From: Polyangiaceae bacterium | GTDB taxonomy: Bacteria; Myxococcota_A; Polyangia; Polyangiales; Polyangiaceae | Reading direction: 5' to 3' | Length of the DNA stretch: 36,332 nt | Assembly: GCA_025936045.1 (NCBI GenBank) | Contig: JAICUB010000055.1 | Location: 1-36,332, forward strand | In this document: one piece after another, positions 16,601 through 23,058 of the stretch | Numbering within the stretch: position 1 is the first letter of the stretch | How the letters are laid out: every line of letters starts with the position of its first letter | Position numbers and translations under genes: made by a program | The notes under the pieces: model-generated | The model's input: the letters and a program-made list of their open reading frames with translations, nothing else | Databases searched by the model: none | What the model was told of the DNA's origin: nothing

Positions 16601-18647
16601 GGAGAGCTAGGGCAGTGACGATGACCGCTGTGGCGCAGGCTACCGGCCCGGCAGCGCTGCCCAAGATTTCGACTAGTGCGCTACCGGTGACCGAGGCTGC
16701 ATGAGATGCAGGGTCTCCCTCGGGACGACTTGCGCGGCGCGCGCCGGCCAAAACCGCGCGCGCACCGTCCACCGCGAGCGCGACCCCCAGGGCAGTCACC
16801 GCGGCTCCCGCAACGAACGTCGCGAAAGCCTCGGCCGCCAGCCGAGGGCCTGACTCTCGATACACGAGCCGGAGAGCGATGCCAAGCAGAACCGGTCCGA
16901 GGAGGACCAGGGCAGCTCCCGACGCCGCGCCACCCAGTCCTAATCGCGCCGCGAGCTCTTCGCAAGCGCGATAACTCGGGGTTCGACCGTCGGCGGCCAC
17001 TTCCACCGCTGTTGACCGCAATTGACGTTCGACCTCGAGGGCGACCTCACGCGCGCCACGAGCGGCCTTCCGCGCCGACACGCCGCTCACGCCGAGGACG
17101 AGACCGGCGCCGAGGAGGGCGACGCGACCGGCGCTATTGCTCTCGGTGCTCGGCCCGAGCAGCGCGAGCGCCCCGGCGAGGGCGGCGAGCCCGTCCAAGA
17201 GCACGAGCCCCGCGCGGCCCACCGCCGCCGGCAGCTGGCAAGAATCGGCGACCCGCTGCGCCCGGACGAGGGCTTCACCCTCGATGCCGCCCATCGCTCC
17301 GGCCGCCCGCGCGGTCTCGCCGAGACGCGCGCCCACGGCGACCGCGAGCGCATAGGGCGCGAACGCCGTCGCTGCGAAGAGTGCCAGCATGAGCGCCAGG
17401 CGGTCGCCGGCGAGCTCGCCCGATGCCCTGCCGAGCTCTTCCGAAACGAGGGCGACGGCGCCGACGAGAGCGAGCGCGAGCGCTCCGAATCCGAGGCCGA
17501 AGCCGAGCGCCGTCGCTTGAGCGGACGCCGGCCCCACTTGCAGACCGTCGAGCGCCTCGCGCAGCGGCCCTCTGCGTCGAGCGAACGCTCGAGCCATCGC
17601 GCTCGGAACCGCGAGTCCGCCGACGAAGCCCAGGACCGCCGCGCTCGCGAGCGCGGGCCACGCTTCGGGGAAGAGCCAATAGCCCGCGCCCACGAGGCCC
17701 ACGAGCCAGACGCCCGCGGCGCTGCCGAGCGCGCGCGCGAGCGCGGGGAGCGCCCCTTGCGCCTCGTGCGAGCGAGTGACGAAGAGGGCGACGCCGTTGG
17801 CGACCAACCCGAAGCCCCAGAGCACCAACGGGAACGCGATGACGCGTGGCTCGAGCGGACGCGCGGCGCCGCCGCCGAGCGCGAGCCACACGAGCGCCGT
17901 CGCCGCGAGCGCCGCGGCAGCGAAGGAACGCGCAGCATCGGCGCCGTGCTCGAGCCGCTCACCGACGAGCGCGCTGACGAGCGCGGGGTTTTTTACGGCA
18001 CTTCGTGCGACAGCGGCGTCGAGGAGCTCACCGCGGAGCTCGCCGGCGCGCGCGGCGGCCGCGTAGCTGCCGGCGGCGTGTTGCACCACGAACGCGACGA
18101 GCGCCGCTCCCGAAGCGTACCCGGGCAGCGCGAGCGCCGAGAGTCGCGCTGCTTCGGGCGAGGGAATCACGGCGTGATGGAGCCAATGTCCAAAGCCGAG
18201 CAAGACGAGGGCGCCGGTCACACCGAGCGCTTGCGCGGCGACGCCGGTCGCTCCGGCGGTACGTACGGCCGTCGCGAGCGCGAGATCGAAGCGCGCCGCC
18301 GCGCGGGTGAGCAACGCCGCGGCGGCGCGTGTCCCGAGGAGCCCCGCGCCGAGCGCTACGAATGCCGCCAACGCCGCTCCGACGACGAGCCCGAGGGCGC
18401 CGGGAACGGCGGCGTCCGCGTGCCCGAACCCGAACCCGAACGCGAGCAGCAGAACGAGCACGAGCGCCGCAATCACTGCCGCGCGCGTGAGCACGCGCGC
18501 CAGAAACACGCGTGTCGCGCGCTCGATGGCCGCGAGCACGCGCCGGACGGCCGCGCTCGCAGGCACGCCGAAAGCCGCACGCGCGAGCGCGCCGGCGAGC
18601 AACAAGCCGCCGACTTCGAGCACGAGAATGAGCGCGAGCTCCGTCAC
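16578..18647 (-). CDS. Degenerate membrane pyrophosphatase homologue, probably not catalytic
   Basis: Integral membrane protein of 689 residues with about 16 hydrophobic helices, the size and topology of H+/Na+-translocating pyrophosphatases. By-eye comparison follows that family from end to end. LAAIERATRVFLAR matches the QEGA-AFLNRQY helix. Residues 199-245 match the GADVGADLVGKVE...DNVGDNVGDCAG region, keeping a KNPALVS echo of RNPAVIA. Residues near 442-475 match DNAGGIAEM...DAVGNTTAA. DGRTPSYRACEELAA matches the region before the last helices. VTGSALVEILGSAAGPV (653-669) matches VTGDTVGDPFKDTAGP. In these places the catalytic Asp and Lys residues are Glu, Ala, His, Ser or Gly. Inferred: it cannot hydrolyse pyrophosphate and may serve as a membrane scaffold, sensor or channel. 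GTG start. It lies 121 bp after the ExbD genes. Confidence 0.8.
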   Translation of the reverse strand: MTELALILVLEVGGLLLAGALARAAFGVPASAAVRRVLAAIERATRVFLARVLTRAAVIAALVLVLLLAFGFGFGHADAAVPGALGLVVGAALAAFVALGAGLLGTRAAAALLTRAAARFDLALATAVRTAGATGVAAQALGVTGALVLLGFGHWLHHAVIPSPEAARLSALALPGYASGAALVAFVVQHAAGSYAAAARAGELRGELLDAAVARSAVKNPALVSALVGERLEHGADAARSFAAAALAATALVWLALGGGAARPLEPRVIAFPLVLWGFGLVANGVALFVTRSHEAQGALPALARALGSAAGVWLVGLVGAGYWLFPEAWPALASAAVLGFVGGLAVPSAMARAFARRRGPLREALDGLQVGPASAQATALGFGLGFGALALALVGAVALVSEELGRASGELAGDRLALMLALFAATAFAPYALAVAVGARLGETARAAGAMGGIEGEALVRAQRVADSCQLPAAVGRAGLVLLDGLAALAGALALLGPSTESNSAGRVALLGAGLVLGVSGVSARKAARGAREVALEVERQLRSTAVEVAADGRTPSYRACEELAARLGLGGAASGAALVLLGPVLLGIALRLVYRESGPRLAAEAFATFVAGAAVTALGVALAVDGARAVLAGARRASRPEGDPASHAASVTGSALVEILGSAAGPVACATAVIVTALALLARTFLH

Positions 18648-18668
18648 GAATCGACCACGCGTTCAGTA

Positions 18669-18732
18669 CTCGAGCGGAGCGCGCCAGCGCTACCCCCCTC
18701 GAGCAGTCTGCGAGTCGATTGCGCCGCTCGAG
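18669..18732 (-). promoter_or_regulatory. Inverted repeat between ExbD and pyrophosphatase-like genes
   Basis: CTCGAGCGG at 18669-18677 is matched by CCGCTCGAG at 18724-18732. A further CTCGAG lies between them. On the minus strand this could form a long-loop stem in the 121-bp gap after the second ExbD gene, perhaps separating expression of the motor genes from the downstream membrane protein. No U-run follows, so it is not a standard terminator. Confidence 0.35.
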
Positions 18733-18768
18733 CGCGGGGCGCCGCCCGCGCGAACCGCGACCCCGAGC

Positions 18769-19374
18769 TCAGCCTCCGAGCGTCTTCGACTGCATCACCA
18801 TCAGGTGATACTTGCCGAATTCGCTCTGGCCGAGCGTGAACAGGACCTCGATGAAGAGGCGATAGGGCGTGCCGCGATCGGCGATGATGATCGCTTCGGA
18901 GGTCGAGGGGTCGAGCCCCTTGGCGCGCCTGAGAGCCACGTCGGTGCGCCGCGCGGTCTGAAGCACGTTGCCGAGCGGCACGATGTAGAGGTCGTTCGGG
19001 CCGCCGCGCTTGTTTTGGGCGCCCACGCCGGTTTGCGCCTGCGATTCGCGGCCCGGCAGCGCCAAAATCTTCTGGTCGCCCACCAAGATTTGACTCTTCG
19101 AGAGCGTGACGGTCACACCCTCCTGGTGCGGATCCGTCTTTGCCACGGAGGTCGGCAAGCGCAGATCGTCGCTCTGCGGGATGGCGTTGCTCGACTCACC
19201 CAAGCTCTTCAACAAGAAGACGAGGATGATCGTCATGATGTCGAGCATGGCCGTGATGTTGAGGAAGTTCACGTCCGGCTCGTTCGCGTTCCGCCGGATC
19301 GCCTTTCGCAGCTCGGCCTTGTAGCGAATGATGTTGGGGCTCGTGCCGCCCCCGGCGGTCGCTGATTGGGTCAC
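18769..19374 (-). CDS. ExbD/TolR-family protein (motor set A, second ExbD)
   Basis: Single-pass inner membrane protein of 201 residues. ExbD/TolR dimers sit inside an ExbB/TolQ pentamer and use proton flow to move a periplasmic domain. Seen: a 38-residue cytosolic N-terminus rich in Arg/Lys, then NITAMLDIMTIILVFLL with the proton-carrying Asp at residue 45. The periplasmic domain contains VTVTLSKSQILVGDQKI and ends with a beta strand near FGKYHLMVMQSKT. The segment EAIIIADRGTPYRLFIEVL is the usual ExbD fold pattern (AD...PY..V..V). GTG start, 13 bp after the first ExbD of the set. Confidence 0.93.
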   Translation of the reverse strand: MTQSATAGGGTSPNIIRYKAELRKAIRRNANEPDVNFLNITAMLDIMTIILVFLLKSLGESSNAIPQSDDLRLPTSVAKTDPHQEGVTVTLSKSQILVGDQKILALPGRESQAQTGVGAQNKRGGPNDLYIVPLGNVLQTARRTDVALRRAKGLDPSTSEAIIIADRGTPYRLFIEVLFTLGQSEFGKYHLMVMQSKTLGG

Positions 19375-19387
19375 GGTCGAGCCTCCC

Positions 19388-19933
19388 TCATCGCGGTACC
19401 TTGAAGTTCACGTTCTCGAACAGCGGCACGCCCGTGGCCGTGCGCCTGAGCGCGTCGATCACGTTGATGAGGATCTGGTACTCGGTGCCAGGGTTGGCCG
19501 TGATGTAGGCCTGATCCTCGTCCTCGAACTTTTCCTTCAGCTTGGTCGCGCAGGCGGTGAGCGCAGCGTAGTCGTACTTGCCGTTGCTCATCGGGATCGC
19601 GATGCCGGGCCCGGGGCCGCTGCAGCCCGGCGCAATGTTGCCGCCCGAAGCCTTGAGCGAGAAGCCGTCGTTCACGATGAAAACCGTGAGGTTTAGCGCC
19701 TCCGACTGGATTTGGCTGCGCACGCCCGCGGACTTGCCCGAAGGCGGCGTCGTCTCGATGCTCGACGTGAACGTCACCGCTACGGTGGCGAGCACGAAGA
19801 TGAGGATGTTCACGATGATGTCGAGAAACGGCACGATGTTGAGCTCGCCGCCCTCCTCGTCGGGAGCGAGCTCACGCGGCTGGCTCAGCCGCCGAATCTT
19901 GCCGCGTTGGGCCGCTGAAAGCTGGTCGGACAT
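19388..19933 (-). CDS. ExbD/TolR-family protein (motor set A, first ExbD)
   Basis: Single-pass inner membrane protein of 181 residues. Seen: a charged N-terminus, then LNIVPFLDIIVNILIFVL with the key membrane Asp at residue 38. The periplasmic domain carries two cysteines, in PGCSGPGPG and in LTACATK, which could form a disulfide. QAYITANPGTEYQILINVID is the characteristic ExbD segment. The ATG lies 17 bp after the ExbB gene. It differs clearly from the other ExbD of this set, so a heterodimeric rotor core (as proposed for AglQ/AglS in M. xanthus) is likely, by inference. Confidence 0.94.
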   Translation of the reverse strand: MSDQLSAAQRGKIRRLSQPRELAPDEEGGELNIVPFLDIIVNILIFVLATVAVTFTSSIETTPPSGKSAGVRSQIQSEALNLTVFIVNDGFSLKASGGNIAPGCSGPGPGIAIPMSNGKYDYAALTACATKLKEKFEDEDQAYITANPGTEYQILINVIDALRRTATGVPLFENVNFKVPR

Positions 19934-19950
19934 CGCCTTCGGCGCGTGCC

Positions 19951-20625
19951 TCAGCTCGGGCGTTGACCGATGGTGAGCAAGTTGAACGTGCGCTCCATCG
20001 TCGATTCGAGGTCGTGCTGAATCGCCTTCGCGCGCGTATGCAAGATGATGTGGGTGATCATGCAGAACACGGCGATGCCCAGGCCGAGCGCCGTGTTGTA
20101 CATGGCCTCCGCGATGCCGTTCGAAAGCAAGCGCTGCTTGTCGGCTTGCGAAAGGCCAGCTTGCGAGATGGCGCTGAACGTCGCGATGAGGCCGCTCACC
20201 GTGCCGAGCAGACCGATCAGCGTCGCGATGTTCGCGAGTGACCAGAGCGCACCGACACGCTTTTCAGCTTGCGGTTTGAGCTCCGACAGACGCTCGCTCA
20301 ACGCGGCGTCAATCTCGTCGGGGCCCTTGTTGGCGTGCGTCAGGCCCGATTTCACGAGTTGCAGGATCGGGTAGTCGCTCGCCTCGCAGAGCTTGATCGC
20401 CCGGTCGATGTTGCCCGCTTGCACGAGCTTTTTGACCTGAGCAAAGAATTCCTTCGAGTTTACGCGATAGCGCGTGAGCTGGAAGGCGAAGCGCTCGATC
20501 ACCAGCGTGAGCACGACAGCCGAGGTGCATAGGTTCAGCACCATGAAAGTCGGGTTGTGCCGAAACGCTTCTACGAGCTGGCTGGATCCACCGGTGCCTT
20601 CGGCCGCTAGGAGCAAAAGCTGCAT
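19951..20625 (-). CDS. ExbB/TolQ/MotA-family proton channel (motor set A)
   Basis: Three-helix inner membrane protein of 224 residues that forms the pentameric ring of an ExbB-ExbD type motor. Seen: helix 1 at about residues 27-48. A cytosolic helical region follows with LCEASDYPILQLVKSGL, typical of the family. Helix 2 is LANIATLIGLLGTVSGLIATF with the polar Thr142, and helix 3 has AEAMYNTALGLGIAVF with Thr178. These are the two threonines that line the channel in ExbB/TolQ. It is the first gene of the minus-strand run and is preceded by a purine-rich ribosome site (AAAGGGA about 9 nt upstream). It lacks the long N-terminal extension seen in some TonB-linked ExbB proteins. Confidence 0.95.
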   Translation of the reverse strand: MQLLLLAAEGTGGSSQLVEAFRHNPTFMVLNLCTSAVVLTLVIERFAFQLTRYRVNSKEFFAQVKKLVQAGNIDRAIKLCEASDYPILQLVKSGLTHANKGPDEIDAALSERLSELKPQAEKRVGALWSLANIATLIGLLGTVSGLIATFSAISQAGLSQADKQRLLSNGIAEAMYNTALGLGIAVFCMITHIILHTRAKAIQHDLESTMERTFNLLTIGQRPS

Positions 20626-20703
20626 TCCCCTTGTCCCTTTCCTCGAGGACTACTTTTCGACGTTTTACGCGAGATGCGGGGGCATCCCGCTTGTCGGAGG
20701 GCC

Positions 20704-20733
20704 ACTATAGTCGCGCGTCGTTTCGCGGAGCAA
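20704..20733 (-). promoter_or_regulatory. Candidate sigma-70-type promoter for motor set A
   Basis: On the minus strand a -35-like TTGCTC (20728-20733) is followed by an 18-nt spacer and a -10 TATAGT (20704-20709), which matches the TATAAT consensus at five of six positions. Transcription would start about 70 nt before the ExbB ATG at 20625. Confidence 0.45.
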
Positions 20734-20921
20734 GAGCGCGTCGCTCTGAGGTTTTTTCTGATGGGGGCCGGTCGAAGGCGCCGCAGATTCCTGACACGGT
20801 CGGACAAGGTGCGCGTCGGTCGGGCGACCTCTCCTGCGCGCCGGCCGTGTCTCGCGAACGCCGTGGAAATTTTTGGCGGTGTTCGATTTCAATTTGCGAT
20901 GCGATCGCGACCCAATCTCTC

Positions 20922-20950
20922 TTGACTGGCTGGGTTCCACTCAGCAAGAT
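20922..20950 (+). promoter_or_regulatory. Candidate promoter for motor set B
   Basis: TTGACT at 20922-20927 (five of six to the -35 consensus) is followed by 17 nt and CAAGAT at 20945-20950 (three of six to the -10). It would give a leader of about 135 nt before the ExbB ATG at 21093. The -10 is weak, so this is tentative. Confidence 0.3.
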
Positions 20951-21092
20951 GGCGCCGTCCAGTACCGCCGTAACGCGGGAACGGGTGTTCCGAGGCTCTC
21001 AAGAAGCCGTCGGTCTCAGAATAGTGTCCGGAGGGCCCGAAAAGGGCGCAAAGACGCGGAAATGAGCCGGCGGGCGGAAGGTAAACGAGAAA

Positions 21093-21746
21093 ATGTCTGA
21101 TCTCTGGCATCACTATCAAGCGGGTGGCTGGGCCATGTGGCTCATCCTGTTCTGGCTGGTTTGCTCGATCGCGACGATCGCCGAGCGCAGCGTCTACCTG
21201 TTCGGTGCGTCCATCAATAAGGACGTATTCCTCGCGACGATGCAGAAATGCATCCTCGCCGGGGACGTGGCGAAGGCGGTCAAAATGTGCTCGGCCGCGA
21301 ACGCGCCCCTCGCGCGCATCGTTCAGGCCGGCCTGGTGAAGGTCAACCGCCCCGACGAAGAGGTCCAGGCGGCGATGGACGAAGGCGCTCTCCGTGAGAT
21401 GCCGAAGATCACCAAGCGCACGGGCTTCCTCGCGCTCTTCGCGAACCTCGCGATGCTCTGCGGACTCTTCGGGACGATCGTCGGCCTCATCAAGGCGTTC
21501 GGCGCCGTCGGCGGCGAGTCGGTGGATCCGAGCCAGAAGGCCCGCATCCTCGCCGAAGGCATCGCGGAAGCGATGAACTGCACCGCCTTCGGTCTCATCT
21601 CCGCGATCACCGCCCTCGTCGGCTTCGCGTTCCTCAACGGCAAGACGCAGGGCATGGAAGACGACATCAACGAGGCGTCCGTCACCGTGCTGAACCTGGT
21701 GGTTGCGAACCGCCAGAAGGTGAACCTCCAGGGCCTGGAGGGCTGA
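21093..21746 (+). CDS. ExbB/TolQ/MotA-family proton channel (motor set B)
   Basis: Three-helix inner membrane protein of 217 residues. Seen: helix 1 at about 13-33 (GWAMWLILFWLVCSIATIAE) ending in the conserved Glu-Arg. A cytosolic domain follows with KMCSAANAPLARIVQAGL. Helix 2 is ANLAMLCGLFGTIVGLIKAF with Thr128, and helix 3 is AEAMNCTAFGLISAITALVGF with Thr164. It has the same family and layout as the ExbB of set A but is clearly divergent, so this is an old duplication rather than a recent one. Known: in M. xanthus the gliding motor is AglR (TolQ-like) with AglQ and AglS (TolR-like). This gene followed by two ExbD genes has that exact composition; equivalence to aglRQS is inferred. Confidence 0.95.
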   Translation: MSDLWHHYQAGGWAMWLILFWLVCSIATIAERSVYLFGASINKDVFLATMQKCILAGDVAKAVKMCSAANAPLARIVQAGLVKVNRPDEEVQAAMDEGALREMPKITKRTGFLALFANLAMLCGLFGTIVGLIKAFGAVGGESVDPSQKARILAEGIAEAMNCTAFGLISAITALVGFAFLNGKTQGMEDDINEASVTVLNLVVANRQKVNLQGLEG

Positions 21747-21749
21747 GCC

Positions 21750-21818
21750 GACCGAGCTTCGGTCGACACCCCGAGCACCGGCTCGTCGTCCCGCACCCGC
21801 GGAGGCGAGTCGGTGCTC
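21750..21818 (+). promoter_or_regulatory. Two intercistronic hairpins between ExbB and ExbD genes
   Basis: Directly after the ExbB stop, GACCGA-GCT-TCGGTC (21750-21764) is a perfect 6-bp stem. A larger stem follows: GAGCACCGGCTCG (21773-21785) with CGAGTCGGTGCTC (21806-21818), 13 bp with one G-U type mismatch and a 20-nt loop. No U-run follows. Such a structure could shield the 3' end of the exbB message or slow read-through, giving more ExbB than ExbD, which suits the known 5:2 ratio. That role is an inference. Confidence 0.6.
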
Positions 21819-21845
21819 AAGTTCCCCCGCGTGTGAGTTTTTGAG

Positions 21846-21853
21846 AAGGAAGG
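21846..21853 (+). promoter_or_regulatory. Strong ribosome binding site of first ExbD, set B
   Basis: AAGGAAGG lies 6 nt before the ATG at 21860. It fixes the ExbD start and shows that this gene is translated independently of ExbB despite the hairpins upstream. Confidence 0.7.
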
Positions 21854-21859
21854 CGTTTC

Positions 21860-22420
21860 ATGGCTGGTATTGACGTTGGTGGTCACGGTGGCAAGCGCTC
21901 CACGAACCACGAGATCCCCCTCATCCCATTCATCGACTTCCTTCTCTGTCTGGTGGCGTTCCTGCTCGTGACCGCCGTCTGGTCACAGATGGCGCGTATC
22001 AACGCCGACGCTCGCGTTCCCGGTCCGCCGCAGCCCGACGAGCCGAAGGATCCGCCGAAGGAGAAGCAGCTCCACGTCGAGATGAAGGGCGACACCAAGT
22101 TCCAACTGGTGTGGAAGGAAGGGAACACGGTCGTCAACACGATCGACCTCGACCGCAAGTCGGTCCCGGTCGGCAACCAGGGCGATTACCGTTTCCCCGA
22201 CCTCGCCAAGAAGATCACGGACGAGTGGACCGCCAACGGCACGCACCGCGCCGCGAGCGATCTGAAGCTCGACCAGGCTGTGCTTCACACCGACAATTCG
22301 ACGCCGTTCTCCGACGTGATCGCGGTGATCGACGCCATCTACACGCCGAAGCGCGAGTTCTCCCTCGGCGGGAAGACCGACAAGGTTGCGGCCTTCAACG
22401 TCACCTTCGCGGTCAACTGA
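21860..22420 (+). CDS. ExbD/TolR-family protein (motor set B, first ExbD)
   Basis: Single-pass inner membrane protein of 186 residues. Seen: a short Gly-rich N-terminus, then HEIPLIPFIDFLLCLVAFLL with the proton-carrying Asp at residue 26 and a Cys four positions later. A Pro-rich periplasmic linker (PGPPQPDEPKDPPKEK) follows. The folded domain contains DYRFPDLAKKITDEW and AVLHTDNSTPFSDVIAVIDAI, the latter matching the ExbD pattern. It shares the IPLIPFIDFLLC membrane signature with the next gene, which marks these two as a subfamily apart from the set A ExbDs. Confidence 0.94.
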   Translation: MAGIDVGGHGGKRSTNHEIPLIPFIDFLLCLVAFLLVTAVWSQMARINADARVPGPPQPDEPKDPPKEKQLHVEMKGDTKFQLVWKEGNTVVNTIDLDRKSVPVGNQGDYRFPDLAKKITDEWTANGTHRAASDLKLDQAVLHTDNSTPFSDVIAVIDAIYTPKREFSLGGKTDKVAAFNVTFAVN

Positions 22421-22426
22421 GGATCC

Positions 22427-22993
22427 ATGTCTGAAAAGGCTCTTTCTCGCTTCGTGCAGCCCGTCGCGGTCCCCGGACGCCGCCTGCTCCATCACATCCC
22501 GCTCAAGTTCGTGCGTAAGAAGGTCGCCGGCGGCGGCGGGCGCTCGGTCAACTCCGAGATCCCGCTGATCCCGTTCATCGACTTCTTGCTCTGCATCGTG
22601 CTGTTCCTGCTCGCGAGCTTCTCGGCGAGCGGCGAGCTCCCGATCGACAAGACGATCAAGCTGCCGAACGCCGAGAACGTCATCGACATGACGGACGCGC
22701 CGATGTGCGCGATCACCGGCACGCAGATCCTGGTTGACGGCTCCCCCGCGGGCAGCACCCGCGTGATCGAGGAAGCGAACCGCCTCCAGCGCGTGGAGGA
22801 GCTCTTCAACATCCTGAAGAACAAGCGCGAGCTCTGGAAGCAGCTCAACCCGGGTAAGGACTTCCCGGGCGTGATCGTGCTCCAGGTCGACCGCAAGGTT
22901 CAGGCGCTCGTCGTCAAGAGCGTCTTTCAGACGGCTGCTTTCGCCGGTTACCCGAACGTGAGCTTCATGGTCGGGCGCCTGGGTAAGCAGTAG
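22427..22993 (+). CDS. ExbD/TolR-family protein (motor set B, second ExbD)
   Basis: Single-pass inner membrane protein of 188 residues. Seen: a longer cytosolic N-terminus of about 42 residues that is strongly basic (GRRLLHHIPLKFVRKK), then SEIPLIPFIDFLLCIVLFLL with the key Asp at residue 52 and the same Cys as its sister. The periplasmic domain has Cys in DAPMCAITGT and the segment GVIVLQVDRKVQALVVKSVF, which fits the ExbD fold. It starts 6 bp after the previous gene and ends just before a strong terminator, closing the three-gene unit. Confidence 0.93.
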   Translation: MSEKALSRFVQPVAVPGRRLLHHIPLKFVRKKVAGGGGRSVNSEIPLIPFIDFLLCIVLFLLASFSASGELPIDKTIKLPNAENVIDMTDAPMCAITGTQILVDGSPAGSTRVIEEANRLQRVEELFNILKNKRELWKQLNPGKDFPGVIVLQVDRKVQALVVKSVFQTAAFAGYPNVSFMVGRLGKQ

Positions 22994-23002
22994 CGAGGAC
23001 TC

Positions 23003-23044
23003 GGCGCGGCGGGCTCTCTCGAGCCGCCGCGCCGTTTCCTTTTT
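23003..23044 (+). terminator. Rho-independent terminator of motor set B
   Basis: GGCGCGGCGGGCTC pairs with GAGCCGCCGCGCC (one bulged G, loop TCTC) to form a very GC-rich stem at 23003-23033. It is followed by a T-rich run GTTTCCTTTTTG. The stem begins 9 bp after the ExbD stop. Confidence 0.85.
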
Positions 23045-23058
23045 GTCGGAAAGTCCGC

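Larger units (their letters stand above)
20626..21092. promoter_or_regulatory. 467-bp divergent control region between motor sets
   Basis: This is the longest gap in the window and appears less GC-rich than its surroundings. It separates two divergently transcribed ExbB-ExbD-ExbD sets. Open frames inside it lack coding character and overlap one another, so no gene is called. Candidate promoters face each way (listed separately). The remaining sequence, about 170 bp between them, is free for regulator binding. Confidence 0.6.
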
